A stretch of 64,000 bases of DNA, taken from positions 4,014 through 68,013 of the forward strand of contig DASPNP010000035.1 of the NCBI GenBank assembly GCA_035626475.1. Direction: 5' to 3'. The notes beneath the pieces are model-generated. The model saw nothing but the letters and a program-made list of their open reading frames with translations. It did not search any database and was not told where the DNA came from. The translations under genes were made by a program, and so were the position numbers. Of this stretch, positions 33,001 through 36,752 are shown one piece after another. How positions within the stretch are numbered: the first letter of the stretch is position 1; each line of letters starts with the position of its first letter. The stretch comes from DASPKT01 sp035626475. GTDB taxonomy: Bacteria; Pseudomonadota; Alphaproteobacteria; Azospirillales; Azospirillaceae.

Positions 33001-33052
33001 CCCGCCGCCCGCTCCCGTCGCCGCCCCCGGCGCCGATAGCCGCACCGCCTGA
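15044..33052 (+). CDS. Giant DUF4347/tandem cadherin-like surface protein (6002 residues)
   Basis: One uninterrupted frame, roughly 0.6 MDa. Residues 1-30 are basic and contain LEPRMMFDAA, the LEPR-type motif found near the N-terminus of very large secreted proteins; there is no Sec signal. A DUF4347 domain spans about 83-245 (AILFVDAGVPGRDML, VHIVSHGEPG, ILLYGCDVG). About 30 cadherin-like (tandem-95 type) units follow to about 4640, most ending in a VNDAP-like motif. Seven Ig-like units with DGSETL starts and TPAKDSD...FTLTVTA ends run to about 5425. Then come one more cadherin-like unit, a CADG/He_PIG unit with PGWMGF, a ten-proline run near 5625, an Ala/Thr/Pro linker, a second CADG/He_PIG unit with LPSWLRF near 5800 and a PAEGAP-rich tail ending in an FAAQLRAAG..LL helix. 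No RTX nonapeptides are seen. It heads an operon with TolC, two HlyD and an M50 fusion, which presumably export or display it. Probable role: adhesion or biofilm matrix. Confidence 0.9.
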   Translation: MSGGGKGSRTRGGKPSRRLVLEPRMMFDAAAVTTAATLADDHADAAPATAHRDAGADASRDAAPDHAAPAALAQVPAPEAPRAILFVDAGVPGRDMLTSGLAPDVELVVLDPSRDGLAQITATLAGRDGVQSVHIVSHGEPGALVLGSTRVSQSVLTANADAIAGWRDALSDGADILLYGCDVGAGEAGAAFVAQLADLTGTDVAASTDATGAAALGGDWVLELKSGAVESDLALSSAAIEAYDRLLAPQPAGGDATVTTTAGGALSITEDTGTPTDIRLTVPSRGAAVEVRILAVTGGTLTRGDGSAITLGANGTTLPLTGAGTNLLDLKFTPDANRDTAATFTYVLVDPADNAAANNSPASTATISITAVNDAPTHDGAGTVLDVAEDTAAPAGTSVADLLATLTVVDTDTGAQGGIAITGADLANGVWQYSTNSGGSWQAIGLRDDTTALLLSSDAANRVRFVPAADHNGTATLTVRAWDRTAGTSGSTHPITATGGDKAFSAATATVTQTVTPVNDRPTLDTGYTVRLAPTDEDTTPTFTVASLIAGLTANAALKDPDGTTAFGIAVTATGTSGTLSGTWEYRLDGGSPWTALGAVSAAAARLLPAAAELRYIPAADTGGEATLTFHAWDQESGTGTLDTTTGTGTSPFTAATATLSQPVTPVNDAPVIVTAAATLTERQTLTLTAAQLGITDVDSTSEQLVVRLESLPANMEITRLFGGVDVPLAVGGLFSMADLAGGQIKLRYTGAELTADASRSFTYTVRDGAGGELANQTFAITVKDVNAQVSVTSTSLTATEYLAPGDFTTITLTSSDADGNAALTTYTVKSLPSATVGKLVFDVGGTGTYTDVTVGQTFTQAQATAGRLRFVGTGAEPTGGNASASFTVDVTDGHTVLAPTTQANVAVTIAISPRNDDPSVVRNVAATVTEGGEVVITDETHLDHADPDSARNQLTYTISTAPTRGVLYLNSVRLGAGSAFQQIDIDAGRLKYVHDGVDPVTASDSFGYTLRDGSGAALPGTFTINVTPVDDAPTLRTRTVYINAANLGTDTATVTAGNLQGEDVDTAAGALVYDISAASLPPNTQFHKGGSPVLTFTQADINAGLVTLVHTGDLDFGNYTVNLTLKDATTTVNGTLTVSLTIGGGGPGNEDPTLKVNRPLVTAEGSGGTVIGTTLLQSTDPEQGAAALTYTIGTAPGHGDLYLGATKLTAGGTFTQDDLDKGQVSFTHDGTEPVGAAAGTTFTFTVTDGAGGSTGTKTFTIDFTPVNDAPTLVANGGLAVSEHDTDATDDGDAATLADQANAVLLNTGLLGSNLLQYADPDTTDPQQLVYVLVSTPGGGTVSRLTGSTWEALGVGGRFSVDEVQSGKVAYFHNPDSEPDAAADQFQVRLTDGGTLGGGGEATSGTVTINVTVAPVNDAPQASGGGFTLAEGGTHVLTTGQLGASDSDNATSALTYRLTQLPTRGTVEIDAGGGFAAVTAGQLGTAAAEFTQAMITGGKLRYIHDGTENFTDSLKFAVKDPGGLDSGAATVTVTIRPDNDAPTITVNTGIGPTQGYEGEVTTITAALLDVDDTDNTGTQVQLRITQATTVGKLFIDNGGNEVTLGVGSVFTETQLKAGLLKYRHDGNEIHADSFKFTVSDGSGDGEPTGTFAITVGAVNDSPVLTVPTAKTVDEDASLAITGISIADVDVASATMTATLTVLQGTLTVNTGVPGGVTGGQVGNNGTATVTVTGTRAEINATLAHATGLTYAGTAEYNGADTLTVTVSDGGTGQGRDPGDGGNPAILNTKNSGDTTSQQDSKTVAITVRALNDAPSATYNGGNLTGGGAATVDEDTTLSLSDITVFDPDINRNETNGTNDGLMQVTLAATSGQVWLASAAGVTGTALTTPAASIVVTGTKAALDAALSGGNVKFKGAQDYNGAASVAITVSDLANEGSGGAKTVAGTVNVTVTAVNDAPTVTLPATLTVNEDAAFTFSGADKIVLADPDSGGNLEVALSLIQAAGVGPSDANGTLKLVTTTGVTFVSGANESNAFTIKGTVTDLNAALATMQFHRTQHDYGVFTLTVSADDKGNTGTGGTLTDTEISTITVRSVNDDPALSVGATALGGTITAATFQGFTEDAAFAAVRGANGTDVLSLADVDLTETGTPAGSPDDLMTVTVSLPSANGLLRVTTLSGLTPDAISGGAADALTSFTSVTLTGSLANLNAVLAALQYQPNADFNTATPATGPNAETLRLVFNDNGNSRPDVNGQAGIAGAGAITRNIPLTVAAVNDAPTLTIATPTFSYAKANDNDALSITGLSIADVDVARGETPTTPPMEVTLDATRAESRLTLGTTTGLTFTAGANGDNSFTIRGTTANLNAALATLQYRPGEDPSTANGAADDSIAVSVNDRGNRGTGGTLTANGSIQIDNVDPVNDAPTVSGPATVTVAEDGSVALSGASLVTVADVDARSNAVQLTLSIPSGSLTLGDTTGLTLQSGANGSGTMVYTGTVTALNTALATLSYAPAANVNKLNSTDAARTLTVTLNDLGFGENNVSTGSGLTGTKTIVMDVTAVNDAPAITAPASLTPNENVANSITGVSVADIDSPDTGYTQLKLTLTATHGNISFTDAALGGATVAGAGGRTVNVTGTQAQVNTLLGTGNLLYTPDSKYSGADSIVLSLTDQGNIGAGTALTDTETISLTVSGVNDPAEVTAPASIAVNEDSSVTIGSSTFRFDDPDVVDNPMILRLAVTKGTLTLATTTGLDFGFTETANPLTGDGGTTNGAGDGTADASMTFKGTQAQINAALNGLVYTPTGNMNGADGLSYTITDLGATGTGGAKQVGGTVTIGITAVNDAPTATGSTTLAAVNEDAAAPAGATVTDLFGGNYSDATDQVTNTGGSSAQPLAGIAIVANTATAAQGIWEYSTDGGSNWTAVATTVSATNATVIPAAALLRFLPQPDFNGTPGHLDAHLSDGTGLSTGTGRNLTGLLGGTNGYSTATVRLTTSITAVNDAPQRTVATTTLAAVLEDTATASIPGATVTSLFSGTFKDTRDTVTVAVGGSGSTANSFAAIAVGANDANPATQGAWQFSTDAGGSWTALPTGIPAGKGFVLAPTDMLRFVPVADYAGTPTGLTAQLIETGGPTTTSTPGNDATYATLPASGGTGRISGTDAHTVTLNTTITAVNDAPVLGAMGGTAAYTENDPAMLVDGSVSLADVDSPDFSGGSLTVAFTANGTAADQLGIRSTGTGAGQISVSGTTVSFAGTAIGTIVQDGSNGGALKVNFTSAAATPLAAKALIEAVTFANSSDAPSDLTRSLTYTLVDGDGTANGGGDTATGTATVTVARVNDAPGFTGLGGTVAFTEDGTPVALDADASFADPELRAGDNWNGATLTVQRSGTASADDLFAASGTLSFAGGDVKIGATKIGAVTTNTGGVLVLSFDSGATNTLVDQALRQITYANANQAPPASVTLSLNLNDGNPTIDQGSGAALSGSGSVTVAITAVNDAPTRTGTATESLDDVVEDTAAPAGERVDALFQTRFADVDSAAAFAGIAVTANAATAAEGKWQWRTDGAGTWTDIATGVSNATAVVLDADAELRFLPAANYWGAPGALTVRLWDGAGGFTEGAARNITASVGGIGGFSADANTVALGVTVTPLPDTPSVTNSTTAEDTQTTTGLVVTRHATDGAEVTNFRITAITGGRLFLNDGTTEITDGSFITAAQGNAGLKFTPSPNRTAPGSFDVEASSSAGLAGISGGKATATITITAVNDAPVANPDTATHQVGAAAATGNVLTNDTDVDTGTTLTVSAMGIQDGGGGSVGSALAGKYGSVTVNANGTWSYAANAANADVMALEAGQTLQEVVTYTAADGSGGTAASTLTITITGINEAPTVSGGTPLKLAAVAEDAGLPTGAAGSLLRDAVTNIADADTGWLKGIAVTAADTTHGQFHYSTDGGATWQALAAVGADSALLLALDANTRLYFRPTADFNGDAVSALTYRAWDRTSGTAGLTADLTGAGATGGTTAFSTGVGQLTAVVSAANDAPRRSQATVTHGNSAEDSAAPLDSSVSGLFLAAFTDAIDDRTASNGSAADALAGIAVTANGSDARGAWEYQLNGSTTWTAVGARTDATALLLSADDRLRFTPAAHFNGPAPTLTAHLIDASGGAIAGGGTADLSGAGATGGGTRISDAAIRVTLQHTVTAVNDAPVASGLAVLAGIAEDSAQTDIPGDTVSNLFTARFSDATDLVSGGSGANSLAGIAITGNAATAAQGVWQWSSDGGTVWTDVGARTEATALQIRQDHKLRFVPAQDFNGDAPALTVRLIDSSATVTTGTAADLSAGGAKGGTTAVSAATVQLVTAIGSQNDRPLLTLPAAQTVAEDTGLAVPAITIADVDVADAPGDGKVQTTLAVSKGTLTLGTVTGLTFDGAAKNGEATVKVTGSLADVNAALATLTYKGAANFNGDDKVTVLVTDLGNVGTGGARTDTGEIALTVTPVNDAPVLSPASSAIAAVNEDTAAPPGATVASILGTSYTDPDSGDTSADGGPDYVSVRGIAVTGTSGIPGAWQVSYDAGGNWAALPTIGAGDALLLDGAAMLRFLPAASASGTATLTYRAWDQTNGTAAQAGTVVAVGVPGGASPFGAETGTMTATVTGVADTPALSVPGSLSTKEDTPVAMPISASVTDSDGSETLLVQVSGVPSGAVLSAGSTQGGGVWTLPAANLSGLTVTPAKDFSGSFTLTVTAISAEQGGATATSTSSVTVTVDAVADVPALTLAAAQGEEDTAIPLDLQAAIADIDKSETLSLRIAGVPADAKLSAGSRGADGVWTLAAGDLSGLTLSPAKDSDTDLTLTVTATATEPNGSTASTTGTLAVTVKAVADMPALTAPTRLVGKEGAPVALGIASALSDIDTSEALTVTITGMPDDATLSAGTRTAAGWVVAGDQLAGLTVQPAKGSDKDFTLTVTATSTEKAGGAASKVATIDIDLGAVADAPTLEIGGPADGEEDKAISLPVTALLADRDGSETLTLRFDGLPEGTTLSQGARTADGGWEIKAAGTDLSGLTLTPAKDSDADFTLTVTATAEEKDGGKATATGTIAVTVKAVADAPTLAAPETVKAKEGAATALPLTSALVDTDGSETLTLTVAGLPDGAILSAGGRQADGTWTLAASDLSGLTVSPPRGADADFTLTVTATATEKAGGTASTVATVLVDVTATAEAPNLTVSPAQGKEDTAIALTLAADLVDKDGSETLSVTISGVPEGAVLSAGTDLGGGTWELAPDQLADLTVTPAKNSDADFTLTVTATSKEKTGETATVTATLAVTVDAVPDMPTLAAPAALEGNGGVPVPLDLASALADLDTSEELTLLVSGVPSAVSLSAGTRGGDGVWTLKAASLPGLTMTADPTMTPPAGSPPGTAAFTLTVTAISAEKQGGDARTFATIPVTMRLRPFTAPDALTMNEDVRDAIGGIAMVAGTGSVGITLSVGQGTLATGAGAGSASLTLSGTPAEVNAALATLSYQGALNYNGADTLTISSGSSTASVPITVRPVNDAPTVTQPLPARTVQTGQALTAPLPAGLFQDVDLGDVVTVSVSGMPGWMGFDGTALSGTPGALDVGTVTLTVTGTDKAGASASTTLTVSVTTPPPPPPPPPPVVVVTAPAPTPAADAGPATGTAPALIVTAAPAAVAATPAGGTPAATPATATALPATTLIATGGTATAAPGPSVATATSLATSLPSSDSGAPSTRAATVAPGLSTADGTVSSGGSQAAGGIGNLSGPARQINLMVAGTITDQVLVQNASKAFQVPQNVFRHTNPNEQLVLEAKQSTGEPLPSWLRFDPSTRTFSGTPPAGTEGVLEIAVSARDSSGAEAVTQFRIQVGEDTEPGNERPAQQNRGVRGTPAEGAPGQQNGTAPDGNAPPAEGTPAEGAPAEGAPAERRADAGTETEVARAELGLAAPAEGAPPAPSEGPVVAKASFAAQLRAAGKPGLLAQGRALLDSLLGPDPAPPPAPVAAPGADSRTA

Positions 33053-33063
33053 CATCCCCCGAG

Positions 33064-34632
33064 ATGAAGACCGACATGCCCGTCACCGCATCCCGCCGCA
33101 CCTCCCCCGTGCCTGCCGCCCGGCGGACGGCCGCCCTTCTCGCCCTGGCGCTGCTGGCGGGCTGCGCGGTCAAGCCCGACCCGATCGCGCCGTCCGAGCA
33201 TCTGCGGCAGGCGCAGGAGGACCGCGCCCATCTGTTCGACGGGCAGGAGCCGGTCTCCGGCCCCATCGCCATCGAGGAGGCGGTCGCCCGGGCCATCCGC
33301 TACAACCTGGACCACCGGCTGGCGCTGATGGAGCGGGCGATGCAGGACAGCCAGTTGGGCCTCGCCAACATCGACCTGCTGCCCCGGTTCGCCGCCAGCG
33401 CCGGCTACAATTTGCGCAACAACACCAACGCGTCCAGCTCGCGCTCCATCCTGTCGGGGCTGCAGTCGCTGGAGCCCTCGACCTCGCAGGACAAGGGCCG
33501 CGGCTCGGCCGACCTGACCTTCACCTGGAACATCCTGGATTTCGGCCTCAGCTACTTCCAGGCCAAGCAGCAGGCCGACCGGGTGCTGGTGACCGAGGAG
33601 CGCCGCCGCCGGGTGCTGAACAACGTGGTGCAGGAGGTGCGCGGCGCCTTTTGGCAGGCCGCGTCGGCCGAGATGCGCATGCCGGCGATCGACGCCGTGC
33701 TGGCCGAGGCCGAGGCGGCGCTGGCCAACGCCCAGCGGGTGGAGCAGGAGAAGCTGCGGCCCCTGGTCGAGATCCTGCAGTACCAGAAGGGCCTGCTGGA
33801 GCTGACCCGGCAGCTGCGCGCGCTGAAGACCGACCTGATGCTGTCGCGGGCGCGGCTGGCCGCGCTGATGAACATCCCGCAGGACCAGCCCTTCACGCTG
33901 GTCATGCCGGCGGAGGACAGCATCCGCCCGCCCGACCTGCCCGCCGACATCGAGCGCCTGGAGCTGGTGGCGCTGTTCAACCGGCCCGAGCTGCGCGAGG
34001 AGCGCTACCAGGCCCGGATCACCCGGCAGGAGGCGCACAAGGCGCTGATCCGCATGTTCCCGGCCCTGGCGGTCACCGGCAGCCTGAACTGGGACAGCAA
34101 CTCCTTCCTGGTGAACGAGACCTGGGCCGAGGCCGGGGCACGGGCCACCTGGAACCTGATCGGCCTGCTGAGCGGCCCGAGGGGCATGGACGTGGCCGAG
34201 GCGCAGAAGGCGGTCGGCGATATCAGGCGCAAGGCCATGACCATGGCGGTCATCACCCAGGTCAATGTCGCCTACCGCCAGTACCGCCGCTCGCAGGAGG
34301 AGTTCCAGGACGCGGTCAAGCTGGACCGGATCGAGCAGCGCATCTTCCAGACCGTCACCGCCGGCCAGAACAGCGAGGCGCGCAGCGAGCTGGACCGCAT
34401 CCGCAGCAGCACCACCGCCATCGCCGCCCAGTTGCAGCGCGACCGGTCGCTGGCCGACATGCAGACGGCGCTCGGCAACATCTACGCCTCGCTGGGCGCC
34501 AATCCGGTCCCGGAGCTGCCTGCGGATGTCGATCTAAAGTCGCTTGCCGCCGCCGTCCGCACGGTCCAGGAATCCTGGGCGCGGGGCGAGATGCCGGAGC
34601 TGCCCGCGCTGGCCCCCGCTCCGGCCTCCTGA
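33064..34632 (+). CDS. TolC-family outer-membrane lipoprotein
   Basis: 522 residues. The N-terminus has a basic start, a hydrophobic core and a lipobox (LALLAGC, Cys34), so the protein should be lipid-anchored. The rest is a TolC/OEP fold. It has two repeats of long helices with coiled heptads (AIRYNLDHRLALMERAMQDS, then RVEQEKLRPLVEILQYQKGL in the first half; VNVAYRQYRRSQEEFQDAV in the second) and beta segments around SAGYNLRNN and VTGSLNWDSNSF. TolC proteins form the outer-membrane duct of type I secretion and efflux systems. It begins 11 bases after the giant gene and is followed by adaptor genes, so it should form the exit channel for this operon's export machine. Confidence 0.9.
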   Translation: MKTDMPVTASRRTSPVPAARRTAALLALALLAGCAVKPDPIAPSEHLRQAQEDRAHLFDGQEPVSGPIAIEEAVARAIRYNLDHRLALMERAMQDSQLGLANIDLLPRFAASAGYNLRNNTNASSSRSILSGLQSLEPSTSQDKGRGSADLTFTWNILDFGLSYFQAKQQADRVLVTEERRRRVLNNVVQEVRGAFWQAASAEMRMPAIDAVLAEAEAALANAQRVEQEKLRPLVEILQYQKGLLELTRQLRALKTDLMLSRARLAALMNIPQDQPFTLVMPAEDSIRPPDLPADIERLELVALFNRPELREERYQARITRQEAHKALIRMFPALAVTGSLNWDSNSFLVNETWAEAGARATWNLIGLLSGPRGMDVAEAQKAVGDIRRKAMTMAVITQVNVAYRQYRRSQEEFQDAVKLDRIEQRIFQTVTAGQNSEARSELDRIRSSTTAIAAQLQRDRSLADMQTALGNIYASLGANPVPELPADVDLKSLAAAVRTVQESWARGEMPELPALAPAPAS

Positions 34633-34641
34633 CGGGAACCT

Positions 34642-35391
34642 ATGCGCCGCCTCGCCTGTCTCCTGCCCCTGCTGCTCGCGGCCGGCGCCGCCATGGCCCA
34701 GACCGTTCCCACCCCGGCCCTGCCGCCGACGGCGCCGGAGATCCGGGCGCAGCTGGTGCCCAAGCGCGGCGCCGTGCTGTCGGCTGGCATGGCGGCCCGG
34801 GTGGAGCAGCTGCCGCTGCGCGACGGCGACCGGTTCGACGCCGGCGCCGTGCTGGCCGCCTTCGACTGCAAGGTGGAGCAGAGCCGCGTCGCCCGGGCCC
34901 GCGCCATGCGCGACAAGGCCCGCAAGGTGTTCGAGACCAGCGACCGCCTCTCCAAGATGGACAGCGCCAGCGGACTTGAGCTGGACGTCGCCGCGGCCGA
35001 GCTGAAGCAGGCCGAGGCCGAGCTGGCGCTGGAAGAGGCGGTGGTGGAGCGCTGCGTCATCAAGGCCCCCTTCCCCGGCCGCGTCGCGGCCCTGCCGGTC
35101 AGGCGCTACCAGTTCGTCGCCGAAGGCCAGCCGGTCATCGAGGTGCTGGACGACCGCGAGCTGGAGGTGGAGATGATCGTGCCGTCACGCTGGCTCTCCT
35201 TCGTCCGCCAGGATCATCGTTTCGGTATCGAAATTAATGAGACCGGGCGCAGCTACCAGGCCAAGGTCACGCGCGTCTCGGGCAAGGTCGACCCGGTCAG
35301 CCAGTCGCTCCGCCTCTACGGCGCCATCGAGGGCGACCATCCCGAGCTGATGGCCGGGATGAGTGGCCGGGTCGCCATGAGCCCGCCATGA
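34642..35391 (+). CDS. HlyD/RND-type periplasmic adaptor (short form)
   Basis: 249 residues with a Sec signal (MRRLACLLPLLLAAGAAMAQ). A lipoyl-like half (MAARVEQLPLRDGDRFDAGA) is followed by a helical hairpin (DKARKVFETSDRLSKMD, then ELKQAEAELALEEAVV). The other lipoyl half (IKAPFPGRVAALPVRRYQFV, with VIEVLDDRELEVEMIVP) comes next, and then a beta-barrel part (KVTRVSGKVDPVSQSLRLYG). Periplasmic adaptors bridge an inner-membrane unit and a TolC duct. The gene starts nine bases after the TolC gene and overlaps the next adaptor by four bases, so all are likely made together. Confidence 0.88.
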   Translation: MRRLACLLPLLLAAGAAMAQTVPTPALPPTAPEIRAQLVPKRGAVLSAGMAARVEQLPLRDGDRFDAGAVLAAFDCKVEQSRVARARAMRDKARKVFETSDRLSKMDSASGLELDVAAAELKQAEAELALEEAVVERCVIKAPFPGRVAALPVRRYQFVAEGQPVIEVLDDRELEVEMIVPSRWLSFVRQDHRFGIEINETGRSYQAKVTRVSGKVDPVSQSLRLYGAIEGDHPELMAGMSGRVAMSPP

Positions 35392-36752
35392 CCATCCTCC
35401 AGGAGCGCCCGGCCGCCGACGGGCTGAACCGCCAGCTTCTGCGCATGAGCCTGCTGCTGCAGCTGGAGGGCCGCGCCCGGCGCGCCGCGACGCTGGAGGA
35501 GCTGGGCTTCGTCATCGTCAACGAGACGCACGGGCTGACGCCCTACCAGCAGGCGGTGCTGTGGCTGCCGGAAGCGGGCGGCAAGGCGGCGGGCAAGGTG
35601 GCCGCCGTCTCCGGCGTGGCAATGCCCGACCGCCAGGGGCCCTATTTGAGCTGGCTGGAGCGGGCGGTGACCGCCCTGGGCATGCCTGCCGAGATGCGTA
35701 CCGCCACCGCCGCCGACCTACCGCCCGAGCTTGCCGCTGGCTGGGCCGAATGGCTGCCGGGCTGCCTGCTGCTGATCCCGCTGCCGGGGGCGCGCGGCGC
35801 CCCGGGCGGGCTGCTGCTGCTGGCCCGGGCCGAACCGCTGAATGATGCCGAGAAGCCGCTGCTGGCCCAGCTGGGCGACGCCTACGGCCATGCGCTGGCG
35901 GGCTTCCAGTCGGCGCGACCGGCCTGGGTGGAGCGGCTGCGGGCTCGGCGCGGCCGCATCGCCATCGGCGCCTCATTGGCGCTGCTGCTGGTCGCCGCTT
36001 TCCCCGTCCGCCAGACCGTGCTGGCCCCGGCCGAGGTGGTGGCGCTGGACCCGACGCTGGTGCGGGCACCCGTCGAGGGCGTGGTCGAGCGGTTGCTGGT
36101 GCTGCCGAACGACCCCGTCACCCGCGACCAGCCGCTGGTGGCGCTGGACCCGACCCGCCTGCGCAGCCGGCTGGAAGTGGCGCGCAAGGCCCTGACCGTC
36201 GCCGAGGCCGAGTACCGGCAGGCGGCACAGCAGGCCTTCGCCGATGCCCGCGCCAACACCCAGTTGGCCGCTTTGCAGGGAAAGCTGGAGCAGCAGAAGG
36301 CCGAACTGGACTATCTGGTGGCGCTGGAGCAGCGCCTGACCGTGACCGCGCCGCATGACGGCGTCGCCCTGTTCGACGATGCCGGCGACTGGGCCGGCCG
36401 CCCGGTGGCGCTGGGCGAGCGGATCATGCTGGTGGCCGACCCGGGGAAAGCGGAGCTGGAGGTCTGGATGCCCGTATCGGACGCGGTGGACATCGCCCCC
36501 GGCGCACCGGTCAGCCTGTTCCTGAACACCGCCCCCGGCCGGCCGCTGGCGGGGACGGTCACGCGCATCGGCTACCGGGCGCAGGTGACACCGCAGGGCG
36601 TGCTGGCCTACCGGGTGAAGGCGGCCTTGGAGGGCGCGCCGCCGCGCATAGGGCTGCGCGGCACCGCCAAGCTCTATGGCGACCGGGCGCCGCTGGGCCT
36701 GTTCCTGCTGCGCCGGCCGCTGGGGGTGCTGCGGCAATGGCTGGGCTCCTGA
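35388..36752 (+). CDS. Membrane-anchored HlyD-type adaptor with extra N-terminal domain
   Basis: 454 residues. The first 175 or so are cytoplasmic and look GAF-like (LLLQLEGRARRAATLEELGF, LTPYQQAVLWLP, then LLIPLPGARGAPGGLLLLAR). One membrane helix follows near residues 195-213 (IAIGASLALLLVAAFPVRQT). The periplasmic part is a HlyD adaptor with a lipoyl half (VRAPVEGVVERLLVLPNDPV), a coiled hairpin (EAEYRQAAQQAFADARANTQ), the second lipoyl half (TVTAPHDGVALFDD) and a beta domain. A cytosolic sensor-like domain on an adaptor is unusual and suggests that export is tuned by an internal signal. It overlaps the upstream adaptor by 4 bases and the downstream M50 gene by 16. Confidence 0.85.
   Translation: MTILQERPAADGLNRQLLRMSLLLQLEGRARRAATLEELGFVIVNETHGLTPYQQAVLWLPEAGGKAAGKVAAVSGVAMPDRQGPYLSWLERAVTALGMPAEMRTATAADLPPELAAGWAEWLPGCLLLIPLPGARGAPGGLLLLARAEPLNDAEKPLLAQLGDAYGHALAGFQSARPAWVERLRARRGRIAIGASLALLLVAAFPVRQTVLAPAEVVALDPTLVRAPVEGVVERLLVLPNDPVTRDQPLVALDPTRLRSRLEVARKALTVAEAEYRQAAQQAFADARANTQLAALQGKLEQQKAELDYLVALEQRLTVTAPHDGVALFDDAGDWAGRPVALGERIMLVADPGKAELEVWMPVSDAVDIAPGAPVSLFLNTAPGRPLAGTVTRIGYRAQVTPQGVLAYRVKAALEGAPPRIGLRGTAKLYGDRAPLGLFLLRRPLGVLRQWLGS

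Noticed and set aside
15044..33052. Reading the giant protein as a typical RTX/LapA-type type I adhesin
   Set aside because: No glycine-rich nonapeptides, no LapA-type retention module and no ABC transporter gene beside it.
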